Shown here in pieces: positions 33,231-41,929 of a stretch of 64,000 bases of DNA (positions within the stretch are counted from its first letter, which is position 1; every line of letters starts with the position of its first letter). The stretch is taken from assembly GCA_002298915.1 (NCBI GenBank), contig DBML01000001.1:124001-188000 (forward strand), given 5' to 3'. Position numbers and translations under genes: made by a program. Origin of the DNA: Clostridium sp. UBA699 (GTDB lineage: Bacteria > Bacillota > Clostridia > Clostridiales > Clostridiaceae). A model generated the notes under the pieces. That model saw only the letters and a list, made by a program, of their open reading frames with translations, was not told the DNA's origin and ran no database searches.

Positions 33231-33533
33231 ATGGATACAGTAATATTGCTCCTGGGCGTCATAGGGCTTGCTGCAGCTCTTCTAATGAAGTACAGCAAGA
33301 AGGTCAGGAAGGCCGCGGGGCTTGATAATCCGGCTGTAAACCAGAGGTATGCGAACTACAAGGCGAACTTCATCATAGCCGTATGCCTGATACTAATAGC
33401 ATACGAAGCGATAGGGATGTTCAACCCTTCCATTAAGGGAAAGTACGACTTCGCCCTTTCTGTGGTGCTCATCGGAGCCATCCTCGTGGACATGCTCATG
33501 AAGCAGAAAATGAAGAGAGAAATAAAAAAATGA
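33231..33533 (+). CDS. Small membrane protein, unknown
   Basis: A 100-residue protein with three predicted helices (about 3–20, 46–64, 74–90) and positively charged loops and ends (KYSKKVRKAAG; KQKMKREIKK). RBS TTGGAGG precedes the ATG and TATAAT lies about 35 bases upstream, so it may have its own promoter after the DUF47 gene. No family recognised. Its stop codon is the first base triplet of the following terminator stem. Confidence 0.65.
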   Translation: MDTVILLLGVIGLAAALLMKYSKKVRKAAGLDNPAVNQRYANYKANFIIAVCLILIAYEAIGMFNPSIKGKYDFALSVVLIGAILVDMLMKQKMKREIKK

Positions 33534-33558
33534 TGTCCGTTTCGGACATCATTTTTTT
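33531..33558. terminator. Bidirectional terminator
   Basis: TGATGTCC (33531–33538) and GGACATCA (33544–33551) form a perfect 8-bp stem with a GTTTC loop, with A and T runs on both sides. It serves the converging small membrane protein gene and the minus-strand gene below. Confidence 0.88.
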
Positions 33559-34093
33559 ATCTTGAAACCAAAGCTGTTAGCTTTTCTTTTATGAAATCGT
33601 TCAGCGCAAGCTCTCCAACCTTAAGGCTGCCTTCGGCATCCGGCATTATCCTGAAGAAGTTGACTATGAGCTTGTTTCCGGCCTCGTAAGAGTCCTCAAG
33701 GTGAAGCGGTGAGAAGAACACTTCAACTTCCTCGAGCTTCCCCGAAGGCACTGCCTTGTTTACCTCATCGACCAGGTGGTCCAGGTTCAGCTTCTTGAGC
33801 GGCTGGATTATGCTGTCTGTGTATGCCAAATCCTCCAGCATCCACATGTTGTTGTTCCAGAACCTGCTTTCCTTCTTTATCTTAGATGCGAAAGGCTCGC
33901 GGTTCGTGATGGCACTGAGGACCTTTCTAACCGACTCGGCATTGAACTCATCGTCATAAGTAAGCGCAAGCCCGGGCATCACTGCCAGGTCGTTGAGATA
34001 CTTTTCCGACACCTTGTCTTTTTCGCTGGTAGCCTGCCAGTAGTAAAGCATGGCTTCCATAACATCCATATTAACCTTGATTCTCTGGAGCAT
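33557..34093 (-). CDS. Hypothetical protein, 178 residues
   Basis: A soluble, mostly helical protein starting MLQRIKVNMDVMEAMLYYWQ, with no signal peptide or membrane segment. The middle (NREPFASKIKKESRFWNNNMWMLEDLAYT) and the acidic C-terminal half show no motif I can assign. GAGGTG precedes the ATG on the minus strand. It is encoded downstream of the LTA-synthase family gene in the same direction, with about 45 bases between, so the two could be cotranscribed in the order LTA synthase, then this protein. Confidence 0.65.
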   Translation of the reverse strand: MLQRIKVNMDVMEAMLYYWQATSEKDKVSEKYLNDLAVMPGLALTYDDEFNAESVRKVLSAITNREPFASKIKKESRFWNNNMWMLEDLAYTDSIIQPLKKLNLDHLVDEVNKAVPSGKLEEVEVFFSPLHLEDSYEAGNKLIVNFFRIMPDAEGSLKVGELALNDFIKEKLTALVSR

Positions 34094-34138
34094 ATATACA
34101 CCTCACTAAACTTTGATTTGTCACAGTTATATTATATA

Positions 34139-36037
34139 TCAATTAATGACTTTCAACAAATTATGTTTGAGGATAGTGTCGGAGTAGTTTAGTCTTGTTA
34201 CGACGTCAGCCTTCTGGTCCAGCAGCTCGGTAGTTGGCTGAATTGCCTTCTCCGTCTTAAGGTCATAATAGATATTCTTAAGGGAGTTGTAGTATGCAGT
34301 GTTTGTTATGAAGGAACCATTCCTGAAAATGATCTTGTCAGGGGTCGAGTTGAGTATATCCTGACCCATTACGTTTTCAGCATTGATACCCATGAGGTTA
34401 GATATAGTAGGGTAGAAGTCTATCTGGCCGGACAATGTGTGGTTGACGCCTTTGAGCGATTCGTCAGGAACATGTATTATGAGCGGAACCTTCTGCGTTT
34501 CTATATAGTCTACATCGGTCGGGTCCGTAATGCCCAGCAGATCATAAAGCTGGTCAGAGCCGTCCTTAGGTATCGCGTAGTGGTCGCCGTACATGACTAT
34601 GATAGCATCCTTGGTTATGCCCTGCCTCTCCATCTCCTCAAGGAACACACCGAGCTGTTCGTCTTCGTAGTGGATTGCCTGCAGGTATCTGCCTAGAAGC
34701 GTCCCCTTATACTCGCCCGGGTCGAAATCTCCGTATTTATATATATCGTCGAAAGGGAAGTGGCTGCTGAGCGTGATTATGAAGGAGTAGTAAGGTTCTT
34801 TCATAACCTTCATCTTGTCTAAGCTCTGGAGCAGGAATGAACGGTCGTTCAGGCCAAGCCCTACTGAATAATTGAATTCGTAGCTTTTCTGGCTGAAAAA
34901 ATCGTCGAAGCCCAGGGCTTTGTACATGACGTTCCTGTTCCAGAAGCTTTCCTTATATGCATGAAGGGCTGCGGTGTAGTACCCGTTGTCGTGCATCTCA
35001 TTGGAAAGCGAGGTGAACTTGTTTCCAGCATACAGGTAGTAAGCTGATCCGGCATCAGCCGGGTAAAGCGAGTTGTTCGATACGAATTCCGCATCCGAAG
35101 TCATGCCGGAGGAAACCTGGGTATAGTAATTGTCGAAGTACATGCTTCGGCTGATCCATTTGTTCAGGTTCGGAGTAATCTCCTCGCCGTTATAGGACCT
35201 GCCTATTACGAACTGCTGAAGCGCTTCTACCTGTATCACTATAACGTTTTTGCCTTTGTATTTTCCATAATATTTGGCGGATACAGAGTTGTTCGACTGG
35301 AGTGCCGTTTTTATCTCAGCCTGCTTTGCCTGAGAAACAGGGACAATTCTGGCCATGGAGGATTTCACGGTGCTGTAAGCGTCAAGATAATGGTAGTCAA
35401 GGTCTCCGAGCTTCGTTGCAACGTTGACCCTGCTGTAAAGCGTCGTCAGTGTGTCGATAGGATATAGCTGCATTTTATAGATGTAAGCAGCGTTTATGGC
35501 GAAAGATACTGCCAGAACGCAGGTGAAGGAGATGACTCTCCTTTTAAGGGTGTAAGGAGCTTTATAAGTCTTCATCAGAAGCATTTTTAAAACCATTGCA
35601 AATGGATACACAGTCACGAGGTCTATTCCGTATCTGAGGCTGTATTTGTCGAAAACAGTACCGACGCTGGTGTTAACAGCTCCCAGCTGCAGACCGTTTA
35701 CGAGAACCGGAATGGAGATCATGTCCTTGAAGTAATTGTAGTAAGTAAGGTCGCAGATCAGGACGAATGTCAAAACAAGGTTGGACACGAACAGGAACCT
35801 TGACCTGGACCGCGAACGCTTGAAAAGCATGGAAATAGCCAGCAGAAGCAGGACTGATGCCAGTGCCGGAACCAAAACCTGTGCAAATGGGAAGGCTGCC
35901 GGATCAGCAACGTCTGCGAACTCCAGGTTGTAAATTTGCTGACTGAACTTGGTTAGCTTTAGCGGAACCAGAATAGCAAAGATCATGATATCTATGTACT
36001 CCAGCAAAAAATCTTTTAACTTCTTTAGAATTGACAA
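34139..36037 (-). CDS. LTA synthase/alkaline-phosphatase-superfamily membrane sulfatase
   Basis: A 632-residue membrane enzyme of the lipoteichoic acid synthase family. The N-terminal about 200 residues have five hydrophobic helices. The extracytoplasmic catalytic domain follows, with VIVIQVEALQ (metal site), the nucleophile Thr in SSGMTSDAEF, and further metal ligands in VMYGDHY. Such enzymes polymerise glycerol-phosphate from phosphatidylglycerol or prime it. The start is TTG 36037, seven to eight bases after GAGGTGG; the upstream in-frame ATG would place that site inside the coding region. Exact acceptor is unknown. Confidence 0.87.
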   Translation of the reverse strand: MSILKKLKDFLLEYIDIMIFAILVPLKLTKFSQQIYNLEFADVADPAAFPFAQVLVPALASVLLLLAISMLFKRSRSRSRFLFVSNLVLTFVLICDLTYYNYFKDMISIPVLVNGLQLGAVNTSVGTVFDKYSLRYGIDLVTVYPFAMVLKMLLMKTYKAPYTLKRRVISFTCVLAVSFAINAAYIYKMQLYPIDTLTTLYSRVNVATKLGDLDYHYLDAYSTVKSSMARIVPVSQAKQAEIKTALQSNNSVSAKYYGKYKGKNVIVIQVEALQQFVIGRSYNGEEITPNLNKWISRSMYFDNYYTQVSSGMTSDAEFVSNNSLYPADAGSAYYLYAGNKFTSLSNEMHDNGYYTAALHAYKESFWNRNVMYKALGFDDFFSQKSYEFNYSVGLGLNDRSFLLQSLDKMKVMKEPYYSFIITLSSHFPFDDIYKYGDFDPGEYKGTLLGRYLQAIHYEDEQLGVFLEEMERQGITKDAIIVMYGDHYAIPKDGSDQLYDLLGITDPTDVDYIETQKVPLIIHVPDESLKGVNHTLSGQIDFYPTISNLMGINAENVMGQDILNSTPDKIIFRNGSFITNTAYYNSLKNIYYDLKTEKAIQPTTELLDQKADVVTRLNYSDTILKHNLLKVIN

Positions 36038-36209
36038 CTGAATACCACCTCGAATTAAAATCACATAATGAAAAAAACAATCACATTAAAATTATACCGT
36101 AAAAAACGATATTCGCAAGATAATGTGGTGCTTTCACACAAACAAAATATTTACACGGGAAGCATTGTGTAGCATAATAATGTAGTACGCGATGACGGGA
36201 GGGATATTA

Positions 36210-36521
36210 ATGTCTGAAAAGAAGAAAAAGGAAAAAGCTAAAAGAGAGATTTCCATCGGCAGGGCGCTCCTAGCTAACGTCATAGACATGCTCATAATCC
36301 TTGTTAGTTCGGTTATCATACTCCTTTTAGGGGATGTTCTGATGACGGTCACACTTGGACTTTTTGTTGCTGATCTTATAGGGATGCTTCTGCTCATTAT
36401 AATAATAGTAACGATAGCATACAACACGCTGCTCCACTCGTCCAGAAAGAAGAGCACTTTCGGGCAGAGGGTCAGCAAATTAATAATAGAAAATGGGGAT
36501 AAGAAAATTGAGAAAAGGTAA
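36210..36521 (+). CDS. RDD-family small membrane protein
   Basis: A 103-residue protein with the RDD-type pattern RALLANVIDMLIIL near the N-terminus and STFGQRVSKLII near the C-terminus, and two to three hydrophobic helices between. Function is generally unknown, with some members linked to ion transport. GGGAGGG precedes ATG 36210. It overlaps the next gene. Confidence 0.75.
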   Translation: MSEKKKKEKAKREISIGRALLANVIDMLIILVSSVIILLLGDVLMTVTLGLFVADLIGMLLLIIIIVTIAYNTLLHSSRKKSTFGQRVSKLIIENGDKKIEKR

Positions 36522-37863
36522 CGAGTACGAATTTATAATAGAAAAGACTGAGTTTGCCGGATACGGCATCGCCCACAATGAAGGCTTGAAGGTTTATGTC
36601 AAGGGTGCGTTCCCTGGACAGACCGTCCTGGCAAGGGTGACAAAGAAAAGGAAGGAATACGCAGAGGCCAAGCTTCTCAGCATCATTAAGGATGCTGAGT
36701 ATGCTGTTGATGCCCCATGCCCTCATTTCGGAAACTGCGGCGGCTGCTTCTCGCAGAATGTCAATTACGAAAAGCAGCTCGAGTTCAAGAAGGAGCAGGT
36801 TATTGAGCTCCTTACTAAGGCTGGTATTACCGGCTTCGAGTTCCTGGGCATACAGGGAAGCCCTGAGGTGTACGAGTATAGGAACAAGATGGAGTTCTCC
36901 TTCGGCGACATCAGGAAGGGCGGGGAGCTGACACTGGGCATGCATGCGAAGGGAATGAGCTTCGGCATAGTCAACACCGACCAGTGCAGGATTGTTGACG
37001 GCGACTTCAGGATAATACACCAGACGGTAGGGGACTACTTCAGGGAAAAAAATCTGCCACACTACAAGATAATGAAGAGGGAAGGCTACCTTAGAAACCT
37101 TGTTGTCAGGAAGGGAAAGAACACTGGCGAGATACTCATAAACATTGTGACGACATCTCAGATGGACTTCGACTTAGCCGAGATGACTGAGCTGCTCAAA
37201 GGCCTAGAATATGATGGAAAGCTTACTAGCATACTGCACACTATAAATGACAGCTTTTCCGATGCGATAAGGGTGGACAGCTGCGAGGTGCTATTCGGCA
37301 GGGACTATATAATTGAAAGCCTCTTCGGCCTGGAGTTCATAATAAGGCAGGAGTCCTTCTTCCAGACGAACTCGAAGGGCGCCGAAGTGCTTTACGGCAT
37401 GGTGAAGGACTTCCTTGGAGATACGGACTCCAAGGTTGTATTCGACCTCTACTGCGGCACAGGAACAATAGGACAGATAGTGGCGCCGAACGCCGAAAAG
37501 GTTATAGGGATAGAGCTGGTTGAAGAAGCTGTTGAATCAGCAAACGCCAACGCGAAGAGGAACGGCCTGGAAAACTGCTGCTTCATAGCAGGAGACGTTG
37601 CAGAGGTTATTAAGACTATACAGGAGAAGCCTGACTTGATCATACTGGATCCGCCAAGGCCTGGCGTGCACCCTAAGGCGCTTCAGCATGTAATAGATTT
37701 CGATGCTAAAGACATAATATACGTATCATGCAACCCTAAGACCCTGGCCAACGACCTGAAAGTTCTGGTGGATAACGGATACCAGGTAAGGGCAGTCAAG
37801 GTCATGGACATGTTCCCGCACACGCCGCACGTTGAGACGGTCGTGTTGATAGAGCGCAAATAG
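36508..37863 (+). CDS. rlmCD: 23S rRNA (uracil-5)-methyltransferase, RlmCD/RumA type
   Basis: A 451-residue TrmA-family RNA methyltransferase. An N-terminal TRAM domain (about 1–60) is followed by an iron–sulfur cysteine group CPHFGNCGGC. The catalytic domain has FDLYCGTGTIGQ (SAM site), LDPPRPG and the nucleophile Cys in VSCNPKTL, with a C-terminal HVETVVLIERK. TTG 36508 is preferred since GGGGAT lies 8 bases upstream; ATG 36493 lacks a site and lies in the RDD gene. The stop codon is directly followed by the left direct repeat of an inserted element, suggesting that the 3' end of this gene is an integration target. Confidence 0.9.
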   Translation: MRKGNEYEFIIEKTEFAGYGIAHNEGLKVYVKGAFPGQTVLARVTKKRKEYAEAKLLSIIKDAEYAVDAPCPHFGNCGGCFSQNVNYEKQLEFKKEQVIELLTKAGITGFEFLGIQGSPEVYEYRNKMEFSFGDIRKGGELTLGMHAKGMSFGIVNTDQCRIVDGDFRIIHQTVGDYFREKNLPHYKIMKREGYLRNLVVRKGKNTGEILINIVTTSQMDFDLAEMTELLKGLEYDGKLTSILHTINDSFSDAIRVDSCEVLFGRDYIIESLFGLEFIIRQESFFQTNSKGAEVLYGMVKDFLGDTDSKVVFDLYCGTGTIGQIVAPNAEKVIGIELVEEAVESANANAKRNGLENCCFIAGDVAEVIKTIQEKPDLIILDPPRPGVHPKALQHVIDFDAKDIIYVSCNPKTLANDLKVLVDNGYQVRAVKVMDMFPHTPHVETVVLIERK

Positions 37864-37884
37864 CTTGATATCAGGGCTTTCAGC
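37864..37884 (+). repeat. Left direct repeat (attL-like) of the rlmCD insertion
   Basis: Identical to 40545–40565 over 21 bases; begins one base after the rlmCD TAG. The core contains the palindrome TTGATATCA. Confidence 0.85.
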
Positions 37885-38472
37885 GATTTTGATGTTATAA
37901 TAACAATTAGATTTTATGTTCCCTCATACTGGTTCTAGGGGGCGTTTGAGGGGGGCACCTTTTGAGGAAATATTCAAATTCACGAATATTACGGGGAGTT
38001 TTACGTAAATGTATAGCATATTTTGTATAAATAGTTCCCTAATGTTCGTGTATTCAAAAAGTAATCTGTAAGTATAAGCTAAGAAATTTTCAGAAAGTAA
38101 TATTGAGTTTTTTTGTAGTTAAATACAAGATTAATAATTTGTGTATTTTATTGGATGAATTATTAAATTTTAAGTATGATAGTTGTGAAAAAAACTATGT
38201 AAGTGTAAAAATAGTACAAGAAGTAAGAAAATTATTTATTTAAGAAAAAGTTCAATGTATTTATTTTCCTAAAGTGGGACAGTGAAGATTCTAAATTTCG
38301 CATGCAACGAGTTAACTTATTTTAGAATAACTGATATTGATGTCAATTAATAATACATTTTCATTTTAATCATGTATTAAAAATCTGAGAGAATTATTAT
38401 ATTAATTTTTAGGGAATAAAAAAGTAGATAAAAATAACTAATATGATTATTAGCAAAAGGGAGACTTATCAT
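37885..38472. other. 588-base AT-rich non-coding stretch
   Basis: No credible gene. It contains a short G-rich run (GGTTCTAGGGGG … GAGGGGGGCACC, about 37932–37962) unlike the rest, then very AT-rich DNA with scattered TATAAT-like sequences that probably holds the promoter of the DUF262–AlbA_2 gene. Nothing else recognised. Confidence 0.5.
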
Positions 38473-40257
38473 ATGTATGTGCAGGAAGAATTGTCAATTA
38501 AAGCAATGACAATCAGTCAAATTTATTCTTTATATATCAATGATAAATTAATAGTTAACCGAAAATATCAGAGAAAATTGTGCTGGAGTATAGAAGAAAA
38601 AAGAAATTTTTTAGATACAATAATAAAAGGATTACCAGTTCCAATGTTCTTATTTGCAATAACTGAATCAGGTCAATATGAAATAATTGATGGGATGCAG
38701 AGGTTGGATTCGATATGTTCATTTATCGCACAGAAATATAATATTAAAGATGGTAATTTTAACTTAGAGTCAATGCCAGATACAATTGAACAAATACGAA
38801 ATAACAGAATTCAACAGAAAGGGCCAGTGCTCTCATCGACAATTTGTAAAGGGATTGCTAACTATCCATTACCCATTTCAGTTTTTCCGGCTTCTAATGA
38901 TGATGATGTTGAAGAAGTTTTCAAGCGAATTAATTCAACTGGAAAGCACCTATCATTACAAGAACTAAGACAAGTTGGAATTGGAACTCAATTTGCTACT
39001 ATGGTTCGCCAATTAGCTTCAGAAATACGTGGAGATATTTCAGAAGATAAACTGCTATTAAAAGACATGTCCAATATAAGCCTAAGCAATTATCGCCTTC
39101 CATATTCTATTTATATGAAAGATATATTTTGGGTAAAGAATGGAATTATTAACGAGCCGGAAATGAGACAATCTAGAGATGAAGAGGCAATTGCATATAT
39201 TCTTTCAAATATGATTCTATCTGAAAATGAAAGAAAGCTATTTAGTAACCAAATGTTGAATAAATTCTACGGATATTCACCAAATCCACTTGATGATTCG
39301 ATTCCTTTAGAGATGACACAAATTAACAATGCAATAGATCGCATTGGGTTTGAGACAGTAAAAAAACAGTTCAGAATTGTAATGTCTTGTTTTGAAGAAA
39401 TGATTAACGCAGCAGGGAAAAGTTTCAGACAAATTACCAATGCTCCAACAAATATATCGGATTTAATTATTTCATTTCAAATTGTTTTTATGGCAATTCA
39501 CAAGTTGGTGATAAAGCAAGGGAAAACGGACGTTAATTATTCATTATTCGCAAAGAAACTTGATGGTCACTGTGGCAATATAATAAATACGCCTTTGAGA
39601 AAAATCTCATATATAGAGAATGCTATTAATGCTATTAGTGGATTGATTCAGGATGCTTTTTCACAGGGAGTAAGTGAGGATCCTGCTCTTGATGATTGGA
39701 CAATGGAATTTACAAATATTTTGAATAAATCGAGAACAGAGCAAAATTTGTATGACTTTAAATTGGGATTTGTTCCATTATATGGCAATGAGATTGATTA
39801 TGGAGTAGTTGATCAAGTTATAAAAACATTGACAGCAATTAACAATATTGGTCCTAATCGCACAGGATATGTTATTATGGGGGTGGGTGACAAGGAATCA
39901 GATGCGATTAAATGTAAAGAAAAGTATAGTAGTGATTATATTATGATTAATGAAATCCCATTATGTGGTATTGAACATGATGCTATTGCAATTTCTCAAA
40001 GCATTGATAGATACACTCACACAGTAAAAGAATACATCAGAAATTGCACAGATGTTTCAGAAGCATATAGATTGCATCTATTAACTCAGATGAAAACTCC
40101 AATGTTTTATGGAAAACATACGATTGTTTTTAAAACATGTTATTCAGAACCGGTGCCTTTCGGAAATATGTATTATATTAGAGAATTTTCTGATGTACAT
40201 AAGTTAGATCCTAATCAAATACCATCTATGTTTCAAAATTATTATAAAAAGTATTAA
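38473..40257 (+). CDS. DUF262–Schlafen/AlbA_2 fusion protein, putative phage defence
   Basis: A 594-residue protein. The N-terminal about 200 residues match the DUF262 (GmrSD/ParB-like) pattern: NRKYQRKLCW (29–38), LDTIIKGLPVPMF, then EIIDGMQRLDSI with DGMQR replacing the usual DGQQR. A helical middle follows (about 200–415). Residues about 421–594 resemble an AlbA_2/Schlafen domain: FK near 429, TLTAINN…TGYVIMGVGD (about 452–473), ending NMYYIREFSD. In GmrSD, DUF262 binds NTP and drives cleavage of modified DNA; an AlbA_2 partner in place of an HNH nuclease is unusual. ATG 38473 has GGGAG upstream; ATG 38443 would swallow that site. Codon use is AT-rich, unlike the neighbours. Function is inferred from domains. 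Confidence 0.7.
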   Translation: MYVQEELSIKAMTISQIYSLYINDKLIVNRKYQRKLCWSIEEKRNFLDTIIKGLPVPMFLFAITESGQYEIIDGMQRLDSICSFIAQKYNIKDGNFNLESMPDTIEQIRNNRIQQKGPVLSSTICKGIANYPLPISVFPASNDDDVEEVFKRINSTGKHLSLQELRQVGIGTQFATMVRQLASEIRGDISEDKLLLKDMSNISLSNYRLPYSIYMKDIFWVKNGIINEPEMRQSRDEEAIAYILSNMILSENERKLFSNQMLNKFYGYSPNPLDDSIPLEMTQINNAIDRIGFETVKKQFRIVMSCFEEMINAAGKSFRQITNAPTNISDLIISFQIVFMAIHKLVIKQGKTDVNYSLFAKKLDGHCGNIINTPLRKISYIENAINAISGLIQDAFSQGVSEDPALDDWTMEFTNILNKSRTEQNLYDFKLGFVPLYGNEIDYGVVDQVIKTLTAINNIGPNRTGYVIMGVGDKESDAIKCKEKYSSDYIMINEIPLCGIEHDAIAISQSIDRYTHTVKEYIRNCTDVSEAYRLHLLTQMKTPMFYGKHTIVFKTCYSEPVPFGNMYYIREFSDVHKLDPNQIPSMFQNYYKKY

Positions 40258-40544
40258 TTACAAAATGTGAATTATGCATGAATTAGTTTTTAATAAGTGT
40301 ATATATCCTACAAGAAATCATGATATCATACTCACATCATTTTTAGATACAGGAAGTAAGTAGCTACTTTGGGATTTTTGTACAAATGTATGGGGCTCAA
40401 GCAATTAATCATAGTGAAGTCTGACTGCAGTGAGGTTACTGCAAAGATAGTGGTCTTAATAGAGGTATCGAACCCTTTATTGGTAGGCGAATATAGAGTT
40501 CAAGCTCATCAGACGAAGATTGCTGAGGCAGATGCACAAAATTA

Positions 40545-40565
40545 CTTGATATCAGGGCTTTCAGC
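40545..40565 (+). repeat. Right direct repeat (attR-like) of the rlmCD insertion
   Basis: Perfect 21-base match to 37864–37884. Confidence 0.85.
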
Positions 40566-40800
40566 AGTTTTAATATTACGCTCTGTTAAAGAATGATGTT
40601 GATATTGGCACGAAACGAACATATGTGCCATAATGAGAGTAGCTAGAGAAATTCATGAATAAATGTCATAAAGATTATTGGAACAGTGACAAGGTAACAA
40701 ATAATGGATATTTATCCTATAATACATTGAACAAATTTGAATCATTAAAAAGGGATAACTTAATTACTCAACAGTTGAAGAAATTAAAGCAAATCAAAAA

Positions 40801-40827
40801 AAAGAACCTTATCCAAGGTTCTTTTTT
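40801..40827. terminator. Bidirectional terminator
   Basis: AAAGAACCTT (40801–40810) and AAGGTTCTTT (40815–40824) form a 10-bp stem with an ATCC loop; A and T runs flank both sides. It probably ends the minus-strand desulfhydrase operon. Confidence 0.85.
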
Positions 40828-40900
40828 ATCCGATAAGTATCTTGTCGGCAATGATTAATAACCATTGAAATCCCATCGCTGCACATACCAATTCCATATA

Positions 40901-41929
40901 TTAGCGGTGGACAGGGAAGTCCTTTGCATTGACTTGCCCTTCAATTTGAATTTCTCCGGAGCGGGTAAATACAGCTTGGATTCCTCCTGTATGCCACAAA
41001 AGCACGGCTTCGTTTTTAGAGAATCTGCCCTTTCGAATCATGTCTATCAAGGCTCCCATTGCCTTTCCGTTGTATACAGGGTCGAGAAGGATACCTTCGC
41101 ACTTTCCTGTGAGGTACATAGCTTCTTTTTCTAGAGGACTTATTACCCCATGACCTTCGCCTAAGTAACTGTAGTCCATCTCGAAATCTGCTGCCGAGTA
41201 TCTCTTGAAATACCCGATTCTTTCTGCGGCATCATTTGCGATCTTGGCCATATATTTTTCGTATTCTCCTGACTGGTCGTTGTCAATTCCAATGCCCAGT
41301 ATCCTTGCGCCTAGGCTGAACAGGTCATTGCCGAGCAGTATGCCTGCATGGGTGCCTCCTGAGCTTGAAGGGGTAACGATGTAATCCAACTTTGCCCCGC
41401 ATAACTCAAGCTGATCCCTTATTTCCAGTATAGCCGTGGCAAAACCAAGCACTCCCGTTGAATTGGATCCACCATACGGGATAATATAAGGTTTGAGCCC
41501 TTTTGCCCTAAGCTCGGCTGCAATATCCGGGACCAATTCGCCGTTAACATAGTTTCCGCACCAGTGGATTTCCGCACCGAAAATACAATCTAGCAGCAGG
41601 TTGCCTTCAGCCGCTGAGGGTATTTCACCACTTAGTGCCAAATGGCATTTGAGCCCTGTGGCAGCGGCTGCCGCAGCAGCTTGCCTGCAGCAGTTGGATT
41701 GGACATCGCCGTGCATTATGATTGCATCACAGCATTGAGCTATGGCTTCACCTATAAGATACTCGAGCTTCCTTGTCTTATTTCCGCCAAGGCCGAGTCC
41801 GGTCAGATCATCCCTTTTAAGATATATTGCAGGTCCACCCAGATACTCAGATAATCTGGTTAGTTTAGAAATAGGTGTCGGCAGATTAAGGAAGCTCGCT
41901 CGTGGAACGTTTTCGAAATAATCATTCAT
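40901..41929 (-). CDS. D-cysteine desulfhydrase/ACC deaminase-family PLP enzyme
   Basis: A 342-residue fold-type II PLP enzyme. The Schiff-base lysine is in GLGGNKTRKLEYL (about residue 51), with the preceding YLKRDDLTG. Other hallmarks are GDVQSNCCRQAAAAAA and SSSGGTHAGILLG. Enzymes of this group convert D-cysteine to pyruvate, ammonia and sulfide, or deaminate 1-aminocyclopropane-1-carboxylate; the sequence cannot settle which. ATG 41929 follows AAAGGAGAGG. It overlaps the stop of the upstream MocR gene by 8 bases, so the pair is one operon. Confidence 0.85.
   Translation of the reverse strand: MNDYFENVPRASFLNLPTPISKLTRLSEYLGGPAIYLKRDDLTGLGLGGNKTRKLEYLIGEAIAQCCDAIIMHGDVQSNCCRQAAAAAAATGLKCHLALSGEIPSAAEGNLLLDCIFGAEIHWCGNYVNGELVPDIAAELRAKGLKPYIIPYGGSNSTGVLGFATAILEIRDQLELCGAKLDYIVTPSSSGGTHAGILLGNDLFSLGARILGIGIDNDQSGEYEKYMAKIANDAAERIGYFKRYSAADFEMDYSYLGEGHGVISPLEKEAMYLTGKCEGILLDPVYNGKAMGALIDMIRKGRFSKNEAVLLWHTGGIQAVFTRSGEIQIEGQVNAKDFPVHR

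Larger units (their letters stand above)
37864..40565. mobile_element. AT-rich insertion at the 3' end of rlmCD, bounded by 21-base direct repeats
   Basis: A perfect 21-base direct repeat (core TTGATATCAGGGCTTTCAGC) occurs at 37864–37884, immediately after the rlmCD stop, and at 40545–40565. Homology of the two ends extends further with mismatches (TTTTGATGTTA versus TTTTAATATTA). Between them the DNA is far richer in A/T than flanking genes and carries one intact gene (DUF262–AlbA_2). No integrase, transposase or relaxase is visible, so this is a non-autonomous or degraded genomic island, or a cassette mobilised in trans. Confidence 0.7.
40258..40900. other. Intergenic stretch spanning the right repeat
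   Basis: Contains the right direct repeat (40545–40565). A weak reading frame 40369–40596 encodes KIVVLIEV, reminiscent of the RlmCD C-terminus (VVLIERK), and may be a decayed gene end. A near-LexA sequence lies at 40617–40628, and a terminator at 40801–40827. No gene is supported. Confidence 0.5.

Noticed and set aside
40617..40628. LexA-like sequence GAACATATGTGC after the insertion
   Set aside because: One half-site is wrong (GTGC instead of GTTC), and no gene follows within a reasonable distance in either direction.
40655..40858. 67-codon plus-strand frame
   Set aside because: It runs through the terminator hairpin at 40801–40827, has no good ribosome-binding site and no recognisable motif.
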